Below the pieces are notes generated by a model. That model did no database searches and was not told where the DNA came from. It worked only from the letters and a program-made list of their open reading frames with translations. From Taklimakanibacter albus (GTDB lineage Bacteria > Pseudomonadota > Alphaproteobacteria > Rhizobiales > Aestuariivirgaceae), in the NCBI RefSeq assembly GCF_016595235.1, contig NZ_JAENHL010000006.1:620001-684000 (forward strand): 64,000 nt of DNA, written 5' to 3'. This document shows positions 39,076 to 50,195 of the stretch, one piece after another. Position numbers and translations under genes: made by a program. Every line of letters begins with the position of its first letter. Position 1 is the first letter of the stretch.

Positions 39076-39855
39076 ATGCGCACAACAGGCGCGACCGAGA
39101 CGGAAGTTTCCTGGATCTATCGGGGCCAGCCTCTGGCCGCGCAGGAAATGCTCGCCCATGCGCAGACGCCTGAATTCGAGCTTCTCGACCGCCAGGGCTT
39201 CGTCAAGATCGAAAGCTCAGCCCGCGGCACCAAGATCGAATGGTCGGTTTTCTCGCCCAACTGGGCCTCGCTCTATTTCGCCATGGAGTGGCTGCACACT
39301 TATCCGGGCCCTTACAACCTGCGCTATTATCTCTCTGGCTGGTTCGACGAGAAGTATAATGATGTAAATGCGGCCCGCAACCGCATCGATATCATCATCG
39401 GCAAGAGCGACATCCATCTCACCCGGCATACTTTCGTCACCGAGGCCGATCCGCATCGCGCCAATATCCCGGATCTTCTCAAGACCGCGCTCGATGACGG
39501 CGCCGTCAATCCGAAATTCGCCGTCGACTGTATTCTCGACGAGACCTCGGGCAAATTCAGCGTCGAGCGGGTGGGGCAGAAATCCGAGATCGCACGGCTC
39601 TGGGGCATGAACCCGGTGTCCTTCCCCTGTCTCACCGGTCATTCCTATGACCAGGTTGTGAGCGCCGCCTATCGTAAGGTCGTGCTCACCGACCGGCCGC
39701 ATTACGACCATATCATCGCGGCCATGTCGGCACCCGACTCGACCGTCTTCTGGTGCCCTTATCAGCGCGTCATCCTTCCGCACCGCTTCGACGGCAACCG
39801 CAAGGGCGTCGTGGTCGTCTCCAAGATCGGCCCGGTCGATATCAAGGTAATTTAG
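39076..39855 (+). CDS. Protein of unknown function, possible PAS-like domain
   Basis: A 259-residue soluble protein with no signal peptide. The C-terminal half (WGMNPVSFPCLTG, about residue 176, to VVVVSKIGPVDIKVI) has a strand-helix-strand pattern reminiscent of PAS-type sensors, but I cannot confirm it. The N-terminal half has aromatic-rich strands. An alternative frame start is excluded by length. It overlaps the convergent next gene by 14 bp at the stop codons. I do not recognise the family. Confidence 0.6.
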   Translation: MRTTGATETEVSWIYRGQPLAAQEMLAHAQTPEFELLDRQGFVKIESSARGTKIEWSVFSPNWASLYFAMEWLHTYPGPYNLRYYLSGWFDEKYNDVNAARNRIDIIIGKSDIHLTRHTFVTEADPHRANIPDLLKTALDDGAVNPKFAVDCILDETSGKFSVERVGQKSEIARLWGMNPVSFPCLTGHSYDQVVSAAYRKVVLTDRPHYDHIIAAMSAPDSTVFWCPYQRVILPHRFDGNRKGVVVVSKIGPVDIKVI

Positions 39856-40549
39856 ACGCTTCCTCGGCGATCATGAATTCGAGGTGAGTGCGCTCGGCCA
39901 GCATCAGCCATTCCGTGGGCTCTGCACCCGCCGGCTGCCATTCGTCATGCCATTTGAGGAAGCCGCGTTCCTGTAACGCATAGCCGCCGCGCGCCGCATG
40001 CCCATGGGTCACGAACGCCTTGCTGGTCAGCGCCCATACGGCGTCGGGATGCCATTTGACCAGCGCGATCAGCATGCCGAGCTTGAGGAAGTGATCGAAC
40101 CATTCGCGCTTCTTCATCGCTTTGTTATCGATCCACGCCTCGCCGTGATAGACGAGGCCGCCCTTGAGGAAGCGTGAGCGGGAGTGCTCGGGCGGCTCGA
40201 TCGAGGAGGGCATCACCAGCTCCTGCCGCTTGATATAGAGGCCGGCCATCCAGCCCAGCGCCCATTCGGCGAGATTGGTATGGACGATGTCGAGCCGGAA
40301 GGCTTGCAGAGATACAACATCAGTACCGTTGAGCTTCGCCATCATCCAGAAGGCGCGCGAATTGTCGAGCTGAGTGATGGAAGGGTCGAACATCGGCGAG
40401 ACCGCGGTGCCGCGCTTGCTCTGCCGGACCTCGATGAAGTCGTCGAAGTCGGAGGAGCAGGTGATGGTGAGGCCGAATTCCTCCGCCTTATCCAACATAT
40501 GGACGACGACACGGGCGGCTCCGAGCGGATCGGTCAGGCAGGTTGTCAT
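39842..40549 (-). CDS. Protein of unknown function
   Basis: A 235-residue protein without signal peptide, rich in Trp and with several helices (AEWALGWMAGLYIKRQEL, HFLKLGMLIALVKWHP). The ATG at 40549 has AAGGGG nine bases upstream and is preferred over one at 40600. Its last codons overlap the end of the opposite gene, so the two transcripts run into each other. No family or catalytic motif is recognised. Confidence 0.55.
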   Translation of the reverse strand: MTTCLTDPLGAARVVVHMLDKAEEFGLTITCSSDFDDFIEVRQSKRGTAVSPMFDPSITQLDNSRAFWMMAKLNGTDVVSLQAFRLDIVHTNLAEWALGWMAGLYIKRQELVMPSSIEPPEHSRSRFLKGGLVYHGEAWIDNKAMKKREWFDHFLKLGMLIALVKWHPDAVWALTSKAFVTHGHAARGGYALQERGFLKWHDEWQPAGAEPTEWLMLAERTHLEFMIAEEASKLP

Positions 40550-40696
40550 GATTCCCCTTTCACGACGCAATATATCGGGCCGATTAATCAATCGGTGCAA
40601 GGAGTCATGAAAATTTTGGTAAAATCTGACGGTTCTGCCGTCAAGCTGTCCCGGATCGCGGCCGTTTCAGATGGCTTCCACCTGACGTGACGATCA

Positions 40697-41599
40697 TCAT
40701 GCGCCGGCGGTGGCGACGCGGCTGCGCGCGCCCGACGTCAGCCGCCAGATACTGTGGCCGAGCAATGTGCAGAAGATGATCGCACCGCCAAGGCAGGCTT
40801 CTTTCGTCGGAGTCTCACCGAAGATGAGCCACATCCAGAGCGGGGTCAGGATCAGCTCGAGCAGGAAGAACATCGCGACTTCCGACGCCGGCAGGTAACG
40901 CGGTCCGATGATCAGCAGCGCCATGGCGACCGGCACGACCATCAGCGCATTGATGGCGAGCCAACCCCAGCTGATCGGGGGAAGCGCCGCGGGCGTGGCC
41001 CAGAAGGCGGCGATGCAGGCGGAAGCGAGCGACCCGATGGCGAGGCTGGTCATGATGTTCTTGCCGCTCCAGCGCGCCGCCGTCAGTGTGACAGCCATGC
41101 AACAGGCGACGCCGAAGGCCAGGAGGTCGCCGGTGCTGGTGCCGGACTTGTGGCCGCTCCATCCGATGATGCCGACGCCAGAGAGCGCCAGGGCGATGGC
41201 GAGCCAGGTTTGCCAGGGCACGTGCTCCTTGAGCACGATCCAGGCGAGCACGGCGCAGATCACCGGATTGAGGCCGATGATGAAAACGAGATTGGCCGCG
41301 GTGGTTTCGGTCACTGCCGCCAGGAACATGAGATTGGCGAGCGTGCTCGAGATGGCGGCGATGATGCCGGCGCCGCCGCTGATATAGGAGACGCTGCCGC
41401 GCCAGCCGCGTTGGAAGACCATCCACAGGATGGTCATGGCGAGAAAGAGCAGGAGGCCCCGGGAGAACATCAGGGTCCATTTGTCGGAGGCTGCGAGCCG
41501 GATGAGCGGAACGTCGAAAGTGAACAGCACCGCCCCGATGGCGGTCAGCAAGAGGCCCCGGCGATGATCATCGCTGGGCGATGGAAGAGACGGTCGCAT
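40697..41599 (-). CDS. EamA/DMT-family transporter
   Basis: A 300-residue inner-membrane protein with ten hydrophobic segments in two EamA repeats (each about 140 residues), as in drug/metabolite exporters. The first repeat ends GVGIIGWSGHKSG and the second LILTPLWMWLIFGETPTKEACLGGAIIF, with the conserved E and the Gly-rich ends of the fold. Substrate is unknown. The gene lies downstream of bpt in the same direction but 88 bp away. Confidence 0.85.
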   Translation of the reverse strand: MRPSLPSPSDDHRRGLLLTAIGAVLFTFDVPLIRLAASDKWTLMFSRGLLLFLAMTILWMVFQRGWRGSVSYISGGAGIIAAISSTLANLMFLAAVTETTAANLVFIIGLNPVICAVLAWIVLKEHVPWQTWLAIALALSGVGIIGWSGHKSGTSTGDLLAFGVACCMAVTLTAARWSGKNIMTSLAIGSLASACIAAFWATPAALPPISWGWLAINALMVVPVAMALLIIGPRYLPASEVAMFFLLELILTPLWMWLIFGETPTKEACLGGAIIFCTLLGHSIWRLTSGARSRVATAGA

Positions 41600-41687
41600 G
41601 CACTATCCCGGTCGCTCACTTGGCGTAATTCTACTACAGGCTAAAATCGTAACAGGAAGTAAAGGCTCTTCAAGATTGCACTCGCGG

Positions 41688-42416
41688 TCAGTTATGGCGT
41701 ACCCAGCCATCCATGGTCAGCCGTTCCTGCGGGAGGAAGCGCGCTTTATAACTCATCTTGCGCGATCCTTGAACCCAGTAGCCGAGATAAAGATAGGGCA
41801 GGCCGAGCTTCCGGGTACGTTCGATGTGATCGAGTATCATATAGGTTCCGAGGCTCCTATGGGCGAGATCCGGCTCATAGAAGCTGTAGATCATCGACAG
41901 CCCGTCCGACAGCACGTCGGTGATGACGCAGGCCACCAGCGCGTTTTCGCCGATGTCGGTCGATGAGCGGTATTCGACGACCCGCGTGTCGACGAAGCTG
42001 TCATCCACCATGGCGGCGAAATCGAGCGCCGTCATGTCGGCCATGCCGCCATCGGCATGGCGCTCGTCGATATAGCCGCGGAACAGGGAATACTGCTCGG
42101 CCGTCGCCTTGGCGGGCTTCACCGTGCCGGTGAGATCGGTATTGGCCTTGATGATCTTGCGGAAAGACCCGGTGGGGATGAATTCCTTGACGCAGACCCT
42201 CACCGACACGCAGGCCGAGCAGCCGTCGCAGGCCGGCCTATAGGCGATATTCTGGCTGCGCCGGAACCCGGCTTGCGACAACTGGGTGTTGAGCTGGCGC
42301 GCTTCGGTGCCGATCAGATGGGTGAAGACCTTACGTTCGACGCGGCCGGCCAAATAAGGGCACGGCGCCGGCGCGGTAATGAAGAACTGCGGAAAATTGC
42401 GCCGCTCGATCGTCAC
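41688..42416 (-). CDS. bpt: Leucyl/arginyl-tRNA--protein transferase (Bpt type)
   Basis: This enzyme adds leucine (or arginine) from a tRNA to the N-terminus of proteins starting with Asp or Glu, marking them for ClpS/ClpAP degradation (N-degron pathway). The 242-residue product has the N-terminal Cys-rich motif [16 protein letters not shown] of the ATE N-domain and the GNAT-like C-domain with [26 protein letters not shown] and MSYKARF. Full length for the bacterial ATE family. Confidence 0.9.
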   Translation of the reverse strand: MTIERRNFPQFFITAPAPCPYLAGRVERKVFTHLIGTEARQLNTQLSQAGFRRSQNIAYRPACDGCSACVSVRVCVKEFIPTGSFRKIIKANTDLTGTVKPAKATAEQYSLFRGYIDERHADGGMADMTALDFAAMVDDSFVDTRVVEYRSSTDIGENALVACVITDVLSDGLSMIYSFYEPDLAHRSLGTYMILDHIERTRKLGLPYLYLGYWVQGSRKMSYKARFLPQERLTMDGWVRHN

Positions 42417-42491
42417 TCTGGCCGTCCTGCACTCTTGCTCATGCCCCTATCATGCCGCCGCTTTTGGCAGAAGCAAGGCTTGACATGTTTT

Positions 42492-42525
42492 GGCTCTCCG
42501 GGGGTACCCGCCGGGCCCCCCCAGA
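42492..42525 (-). terminator. GC-rich hairpin after the GlsB/YeaQ gene
   Basis: On the minus strand, CTCTCTGGGGGG can pair with CCCCCGGAGAG around a 12-base loop. There is no T run, so it is a weak terminator or an RNA stabiliser between the GlsB/YeaQ gene and bpt. Confidence 0.4.
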
Positions 42526-42533
42526 GAGGGAGA

Positions 42534-42788
42534 TCAACCCTGGTTGGCCTTGATCAGCCGGTATACGTAGATGAGGACACAGGCGCCGATGATCGCGACG
42601 ATCAACTGGCCGAGCCAACCCCCCAAGCCCACGCCGACGAGCCCGAGAAGGAAATTGCCGACGAGCGCGCCGACGATCCCGAGCACGATGTTCATGATGA
42701 GGCCCGTATCGAACTTCATCACCTTCTCGGCGATCCATCCCGCGAGGGCGCCGAGAATGATGGACATGATCCAGCCCATTCCTTCCAT
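42534..42788 (-). CDS. GlsB/YeaQ/YmgE family stress-response membrane protein
   Basis: An 84-residue protein with three hydrophobic segments. The glycine-rich pattern GWIMSIILGALAGWIAEKVMK, NIVLGIVGALVGNFLLGL and GGWLGQLIVAIIGACVLIYVYR is the transglycosylase-associated (GlsB/YeaQ) family signature. Relatives are often stress induced, with unknown mechanism. It lies between ilvA and bpt; an AAGGGG precedes the ATG. Confidence 0.9.
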   Translation of the reverse strand: MEGMGWIMSIILGALAGWIAEKVMKFDTGLIMNIVLGIVGALVGNFLLGLVGVGLGGWLGQLIVAIIGACVLIYVYRLIKANQG

Positions 42789-42888
42789 GATTTTTACCCC
42801 TTAAGTTCATTTCTGAATCAGTAGGCGGTAGCAGGGGAAATCTGCGCCCCCTTGCCGTTCGGCACAAGCCTGAATGTCGGGGGAGGGG

Positions 42889-44127
42889 TCAGCCCCGCCG
42901 GACGGTCTCGCGTCCGCCCGGCGCGTCGAGAACCCGGGTCGAAAAGCCCTCCGCCTCGATCCGTGCCACGATTTCATCGGCATGCGGACCATCGCGGGTT
43001 TCCACCATGATCTCGAGTTCGGCGCCCTTGGCCGGCACGTCGAGGAACATGCGCCGGTGCGAAACTTCGAGGATATTGGCGCCGAGCTGGCCCAGGAGCG
43101 TGGCGATGCGGCCGAGCACTCCCGGCCGATCGTCGATCTGGATGCGCAGGTTCACAATTCTGTGTTCGCGCTCGAGCTCGCGCAGGATGATGGAGGCGAG
43201 GATGCGCGGATCGATATTGCCGCCGCACAGAATGAGCCCCACCTTGCGGCCGCGGAAATGTCCTGGATCGGCAAACACCGCGGCGAGCCCGGCAGCGCCC
43301 GCGCCTTCGGCCAGCGTCTTCTGATGGGTGAGATAGGCCATGACGGCGCGTTCGATATCGCTCTCGCCGACGAGGCGCACATCGTCGACATATTGCTTGG
43401 CGATGGTGATGGTGCGCTCGGTGACGTTCTTGACCGCGATGCCTTCGGCCAGTGTCGAGCCGCCGCATTTGGCCGGCTGCCCGCGCAGCGCATGATACAT
43501 CGACGGGTAGAGCTTCACCTCGACCCCCAGCATCTCGACATCGGGCTTGATATGCTTGGCGGCGATCGCCGTGCCCCCGATGATGCCGCCGCCGCCGATC
43601 GGAACCACCATGACGTCGAGATCGGGCTGGTCCTCCAGCATCTCGATCGCGATGGTGCCTTGCCCGGCGATGACCTTGTCGTCGTCATAGGGATGGATGA
43701 GGAGGTAGCCCTTGTCCTTGACCAGCGTCTCGGCGGTCACCTGGCTTTCGGCCAGCGTTTCGCCGGAGAGGATCACATGCGCACCATGGGCGCGGGTACG
43801 CTCCACTTTGGTCGAGGGTGTCGTCTCCGGCATCACGATGGTGGCCGGGATGCCGAGCCGCTTGGCGTGATAGGCGACCGCCTGGGCATGGTTGCCGGCC
43901 GACATGGCGATGACGCCGCGCGCTCTTTCGGCATCGGTCAGGCTCGACATCTTATTATAGGCGCCGCGGTCCTTGAACGAGCTGGTGACCTGGAGATTCT
44001 CGAACTTCACATAGATGTCGGCACCGGTGATGTCGGACAGCTTGTCCGCCCTGATGAGCGGCGTGCGCACGACATTGCCCGCGAGGACGGTCCGCGCGTT
44101 CTCGATGTCCTTGAATGTCACCGCCAT
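42889..44127 (-). CDS. ilvA: Threonine ammonia-lyase with ACT domain
   Basis: A PLP enzyme that converts threonine to 2-oxobutanoate, the first step of isoleucine synthesis. The 412-residue product has the PLP-lysine motif SSFKDRGAYN, the phosphate-binding glycine loop VPIGGGGIIGG and a C-terminal ACT domain (from about residue 330, DRPGVLGRIATLLGQLGANILEV). The single ACT domain and length resemble the shorter, TdcB/IlvA-ACT type; a catabolic role cannot be excluded. It is a single gene divergent from the dehydrogenase gene. Confidence 0.88.
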   Translation of the reverse strand: MAVTFKDIENARTVLAGNVVRTPLIRADKLSDITGADIYVKFENLQVTSSFKDRGAYNKMSSLTDAERARGVIAMSAGNHAQAVAYHAKRLGIPATIVMPETTPSTKVERTRAHGAHVILSGETLAESQVTAETLVKDKGYLLIHPYDDDKVIAGQGTIAIEMLEDQPDLDVMVVPIGGGGIIGGTAIAAKHIKPDVEMLGVEVKLYPSMYHALRGQPAKCGGSTLAEGIAVKNVTERTITIAKQYVDDVRLVGESDIERAVMAYLTHQKTLAEGAGAAGLAAVFADPGHFRGRKVGLILCGGNIDPRILASIILRELEREHRIVNLRIQIDDRPGVLGRIATLLGQLGANILEVSHRRMFLDVPAKGAELEIMVETRDGPHADEIVARIEAEGFSTRVLDAPGGRETVRRG

Positions 44128-44237
44128 TGCGTCTCACATTGCTCGTTTGTCTTTGTCGCCCGTTTCTAATATTTATCGGCGCTCGCCACCACCTCTATCC
44201 GCCGTTCCGGCGTCAACCCGCGACATGGAGTGTAAGA

Positions 44238-45110
44238 ATGAGCCAAAGAGCAGCCTGGATCGGCTTGGGCGTCATGGGCTATCCGATGGCCGGCCACCTC
44301 AAGAGCAAGGCCGGCATTCCCGTGACGGTCTATAACCGCACCGGCGCCAAGGCGGAGAAATGGGCGGCACAGTTCAGCGACAAGACCGCGCCGACGCCCG
44401 CGGAAGCCGCCCGCGATGCCGATTTCGTCTTCGCCTGTGTCGGCAATGACGATGATCTGCGCCAGGTGACGACCGGGCCTGATGGCGCCTTCCAGGCCAT
44501 GAAGAAGGGCGCCGTCTTCGTCGACCACACCACGGCTTCGGCCGACGTCGCCCGCGAGCTCCATGCCGCCGCCTCGGCCAAGGGCCTGGGCTTCGTCGAC
44601 GCGCCGGTCTCGGGCGGCCAGGCGGGAGCGGAGAATGGCGTGCTCACCGTGATGTGCGGGGGTGAGCAGGGCGATTTCGACAAGGCGGCGCCGCTCATCG
44701 CCCATTATTCGCGCATGTGCCGGCTGCTCGGACCGACGGGTTCGGGCCAGCTCGCCAAGATGGTCAACCAGATCTGCATCGCCGGCCTCGTCCAGGGGCT
44801 TTCGGAAGCGGTTAATTTCGGCATGAAGGCCGGCCTCAATATGGAGGCGGTGGTCGAGGTGATCTCCAAGGGGGCGGCCGGCTCCTGGCAGATGGAGAAC
44901 CGGCACAAGACGATGATCGCCGGCAAGTTCGATTTCGGCTTTGCCGTCGACTGGATGCGCAAGGACCTCGGCATCTGTCTCGCCGAGGCGAACAATAATG
45001 GCGCGTCTTTGCCGATCACGGCGCTCATCGACCAGTTCTATGCCGACGTCCAGAAGATGGGCGGCAAGCGCTGGGACACGTCGAGCCTGATCGCCCGGCT
45101 GCAGCGCTGA
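44238..45110 (+). CDS. NAD(P)-dependent beta-hydroxyacid dehydrogenase
   Basis: A 290-residue enzyme of the 3-hydroxyisobutyrate dehydrogenase family: Rossmann motif IGLGVMGYPMAGHL at the N-terminus, substrate motif DAPVSGGQAGAENG, and the catalytic lysine in GSGQLAKMVNQ. The exact substrate (3-hydroxyisobutyrate, tartronate semialdehyde or similar) cannot be told. The ATG at 44238 gives the Rossmann fold at residue 7; upstream frame starts precede it with unrelated sequence. It is divergent from ilvA and probably shares its upstream region. Confidence 0.86.
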   Translation: MSQRAAWIGLGVMGYPMAGHLKSKAGIPVTVYNRTGAKAEKWAAQFSDKTAPTPAEAARDADFVFACVGNDDDLRQVTTGPDGAFQAMKKGAVFVDHTTASADVARELHAAASAKGLGFVDAPVSGGQAGAENGVLTVMCGGEQGDFDKAAPLIAHYSRMCRLLGPTGSGQLAKMVNQICIAGLVQGLSEAVNFGMKAGLNMEAVVEVISKGAAGSWQMENRHKTMIAGKFDFGFAVDWMRKDLGICLAEANNNGASLPITALIDQFYADVQKMGGKRWDTSSLIARLQR

Positions 45111-45119
45111 TCCAGTCCC

Positions 45120-45869
45120 GTGGTCGACGGCGGATTGTTTTTCTATGCGGCGGCCTTGGTGGCCGCCGTTCTCGTCGGCGCCTCGAAAGGCGGCTTGCCG
45201 GTCGTCGGCATGCTGGGCGTGCCGGTGCTGGCGTTGGCGACCTCGCCGGTCCATGCCGCCGGTTTGCTCCTGCCGATTTTCGTGGTGACGGATGTCTTCG
45301 GCCTGTGGGTCTATCGGCGTGAATTCGACCGCCGCAACCTGATGATCCTCATCCCGGCGGCGACTTTGGGCGTCGCTATCGGCTGGGCCACCGCGTCCCT
45401 GGTCTCCGACCGGCTGGTCACCTTGCTGGTCGGCGTGATCGGCCTTTCCTTCTGCCTGAACTACTGGCTGCGCGGTCGTCACGCGGTCACGCCGCACCGG
45501 GCCGATGTCCCGCGCGGCGTGTTCTGGGGCACGGTGTCGGGCTTCACCAGCTTCGTCAGCCATGCCGGAGCACCGCCCTATCAGATGTATGTGCTGCCGC
45601 AGCGCCTCGACAAGATGATCTATGCCGGCACCACGACGATCCTCTTCGCCGTCGTCAATGCGGTGAAGCTCGTGCCTTATTGGGCGCTGGGCCAGCTTTC
45701 GCTCGCCAATCTCAAGACCGTCGCGGCGCTGTTTCCCTTCGCAATCGCCGCCACCTTCGTCGGCGTCAAGCTCACCCGCATCCTCCCGCAGGATCTCTTC
45801 TACCGCCTGGTGATCGGGGCGCTTTTCCTGGTGTCGCTGAAGCTCGTCTATGACGCTGCACTTGGCTAG
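45120..45869 (+). CDS. TauE/SafE family sulfite exporter-like protein
   Basis: A 249-residue membrane protein of about eight helices in two repeats, the TSUP (TauE/SafE) fold. ALVAAVLVGASKGGLPVVGMLGVPVLAL at the N-terminus and VSGFTSFVSHAGAPPYQMYVLP in the middle are family signatures. Substrate (sulfite, sulfonates or other anions) is unknown. The start is GTG at 45120, 10 bp after the dehydrogenase stop. Confidence 0.86.
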   Translation: MVDGGLFFYAAALVAAVLVGASKGGLPVVGMLGVPVLALATSPVHAAGLLLPIFVVTDVFGLWVYRREFDRRNLMILIPAATLGVAIGWATASLVSDRLVTLLVGVIGLSFCLNYWLRGRHAVTPHRADVPRGVFWGTVSGFTSFVSHAGAPPYQMYVLPQRLDKMIYAGTTTILFAVVNAVKLVPYWALGQLSLANLKTVAALFPFAIAATFVGVKLTRILPQDLFYRLVIGALFLVSLKLVYDAALG

Positions 45870-45940
45870 TCACAACTGACACTCCCTTGGCAAGAGCGGG
45901 CGCTATGCCTTGCGCATGTGCGCAGCAAGGGAGAGCGACG

Positions 45941-46408
45941 ATGGGCGAGGCGAATGGTGTACGTGATTTCGATTTCTTCATCGGCCGGTGGAATGTCGTC
46001 AATGAGCGTCTGAAGAAGCGCTTCGTGGGATCGGATGAATGGGAGACCTTCGCCGCCACATCGGATTGCCGCGCGCTCCTCGGTGGTGCCGCGCATATCG
46101 ATGAGATCGATATTCCGGCCCTGTCTCTGTCGGGCATCAATCTGGGGGCTTTCGATGCCAGTGACGGAAGCTGGTCGCTGCATTGGATGGACAGCCAGCG
46201 GCGCGTGTTCTTTCCACCGGCGCATGGCCGCTTCAAGGGCGGGCGCGGCATATTCTATGCCGACGACACCGACGACGGGGTGCCGGTGAAAGTCCGCTAT
46301 CTATGGCTTGCCAGCGAAACCGCTCCGCGCTGGGAACAGGCGTTCTCCCGGGATGAGGGACAGAACTGGGAGACCAATTGGATCATGAACTTCACCCGCG
46401 CAGATTGA
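45941..46408 (+). CDS. Unknown protein, DUF1579-like
   Basis: A 155-residue soluble protein that begins with FDFFIGRWNVVNERLKKRFVGSDEW and has alternating strands with conserved Trp residues (SWSLHWMDSQRR, RYLWLASETAPRWEQAFS, NWETNWIMNF), a pattern of small lipocalin-like DUF1579-type proteins. The ATG at 45941 follows AAGGGAGAG. It converges on the adenylate cyclase gene with a 2-bp gap. No enzymatic role can be assigned. Confidence 0.65.
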   Translation: MGEANGVRDFDFFIGRWNVVNERLKKRFVGSDEWETFAATSDCRALLGGAAHIDEIDIPALSLSGINLGAFDASDGSWSLHWMDSQRRVFFPPAHGRFKGGRGIFYADDTDDGVPVKVRYLWLASETAPRWEQAFSRDEGQNWETNWIMNFTRAD

Positions 46409-46410
46409 CC

Positions 46411-48168
46411 TCATTGCGGCAAGCCGGCGCGGATCAGCGCCTCGCGGTGATGCTCGGCATCCTCCGGGCGCTTATAGGGAAGGGTCGCCAGATAAGCAGC
46501 GACGGTGAAGTTCTGGTTGAGGGCCAATGTCTGGCGGCGGTGCAGCTCGGCTGACGCTGGATCGCCGGTCATTGCCGCCGCTGCGGCAAGGAAGGCATGG
46601 TGAAACTGATCGGGCTTGCTGATATGGCGGAAGGCCTCGATGGCCTCGGCATATTGGCGGGCGGCGAAATAAGCGCGGCCGAGATGGTTCCAGAAGCGCT
46701 CGGGATGGTGCGGGTTGAGCCGCATCGCCTTTCTGATCCAGTCGATGCCTTCCTCGGGCTTTCCGGCCCAGGTCAGATATTCACCTTGCTGGACGACGAT
46801 GAGGTCATTGTTGGGATTGAGACCGAGGGCGCGCTCCTGATGATAGCGCGCCGCCTCGTGTTCGCCGCGATTGAGGCTGATCGCCGCCAGGATGCGGTGC
46901 ACGTCGCTGTCATTGTCGTCGAGATTCAATGCGGTCCCGAGCTCGGCGACGACCGTGTTCCAGGCCGTCTCGCGGTCGGGGCACCAATTATACATCCAGG
47001 ACTGGCCGACGATGCAGCCGCGCCAGGCATGCGCATGGGCGTAATTGGGATCGAGGGCGAGTGCCTTCTCGACCATCTTCTGCGCCTCCGTATTGGCGTC
47101 GAGGGTCGAGCGGTGATGCAGCACCTTGGCCGCCAGCAGATATTCATAAGCGCGCATATTGCTCGTCGGGCTGCGCTGCACGCGCTCGGTCGCCGCCGCC
47201 TCGACCCGCCCCGACAGCGTGGCCACGATCGAGGCGGTGACCTCGTCCTGCATGGCGAAGATATCGGTGAGCTCGCGGTCATAACGCTCGGCCCAGACAT
47301 GGCGGTCGGTGCGGGCGTCGATGAGCTGCACGGTGATGCGCACCCGGTTGGCGATCTTGCGCACGCTGCCTTCGACCACATACTGCACGCCGAACGCCTT
47401 GGCCACCTCCTGAACATTCACCGCCTTGCCCTTATAGACGAAGGTGGAGTTGCGCGAGATGACGAGCAGGTCATGGAAGCGCGAGAGCGCGGTGATGATG
47501 TCCTCGGTCAGCCCGTCGGCGAAGAACTCCTGGTCGGGATCGCCGCTCATATTGGCGAAAGGCAGCACGGCAATCGACGTGGCGCCGCCGTCGCCCGCCA
47601 ACGGGGCGGGCAAGGGTAGGGGCGGCACCAGGGTCTCGTCGAGCGCGATATGGAACACCCGGAGCGGCCGCGAGATGTTCTTCATCGGCTGCTCGCCCTG
47701 ATCCTCGAAAGTGAGATCGAGCTTGTGCGCAAGCTCGTCCCTGACGGCCTGGCTGACGGCGATACCGCCCGGCTCGGCGAGCACCTGCAGCCGCGCCGCG
47801 ATATTGACCCCGTCGCCCAGCACATCGTCCTCCTCGACGATGATGTCGCCGAGATTGACGCCGATGCGGAAGCGGATCTGCCGCTCGGCGTCTACATCGG
47901 AATTGCGCCTTGCCATCCGCCGTTGGATCTCGACCGCGCATTCGACCGCATCGGTGGCGGAAGCGAATTCGACCAGCATGCCGTCGCCAGTGGTTTTGAC
48001 GATCCGGCCATGCGTCTTGGCAATGGCGGGATCGATGAGCTCCAGCCGGTGGGTCTTGAGCCGCGCCAACGTTCCCGCTTCGTCGAGTTCCATGAGTCGG
48101 CTATAGCCGACCATGTCGGCGGCGAGGATCGCCATCAGACGGCGCTGCACAGCGGGTTGCTGCTTCAT
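46411..48168 (-). CDS. Class III adenylate/guanylate cyclase with TolB-like and TPR domains
   Basis: A 585-residue cytoplasmic protein. Residues about 10-185 are a class III nucleotide cyclase domain with the metal-binding Asp in LAADMVGYSRLM, GDGMLVEFAS, and the transition-state Asn/Arg segment DGVNIAARLQ. Residues 195-320 (SIAVLPFANMSGDPDQEFFADGL) match the TolB N-terminal-like domain common in such regulators. Residues 330-570 form TPR repeats. Fusions of this type are numerous in Hyphomicrobiales and probably sense a signal through the TPR part. No partner gene is adjacent. Confidence 0.85.
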   Translation of the reverse strand: MKQQPAVQRRLMAILAADMVGYSRLMELDEAGTLARLKTHRLELIDPAIAKTHGRIVKTTGDGMLVEFASATDAVECAVEIQRRMARRNSDVDAERQIRFRIGVNLGDIIVEEDDVLGDGVNIAARLQVLAEPGGIAVSQAVRDELAHKLDLTFEDQGEQPMKNISRPLRVFHIALDETLVPPLPLPAPLAGDGGATSIAVLPFANMSGDPDQEFFADGLTEDIITALSRFHDLLVISRNSTFVYKGKAVNVQEVAKAFGVQYVVEGSVRKIANRVRITVQLIDARTDRHVWAERYDRELTDIFAMQDEVTASIVATLSGRVEAAATERVQRSPTSNMRAYEYLLAAKVLHHRSTLDANTEAQKMVEKALALDPNYAHAHAWRGCIVGQSWMYNWCPDRETAWNTVVAELGTALNLDDNDSDVHRILAAISLNRGEHEAARYHQERALGLNPNNDLIVVQQGEYLTWAGKPEEGIDWIRKAMRLNPHHPERFWNHLGRAYFAARQYAEAIEAFRHISKPDQFHHAFLAAAAAMTGDPASAELHRRQTLALNQNFTVAAYLATLPYKRPEDAEHHREALIRAGLPQ

Positions 48169-48235
48169 AGGGGCACCCGTGCCGGATGTCCCCGAGTATC
48201 CTCCCGCCCGCGGTCGCGGTCAACAATGCAGGAGT

Positions 48236-50103
<1,868 letters not shown>

Positions 50104-50195
50104 TGCCCGAACTTGCCCCTGGTCTTTGAATCGAATTAACCGATGCCCGTTAGCCTTTCCGTCGCAATTGAATGGGGCCTTTTCGAGATCGGACG

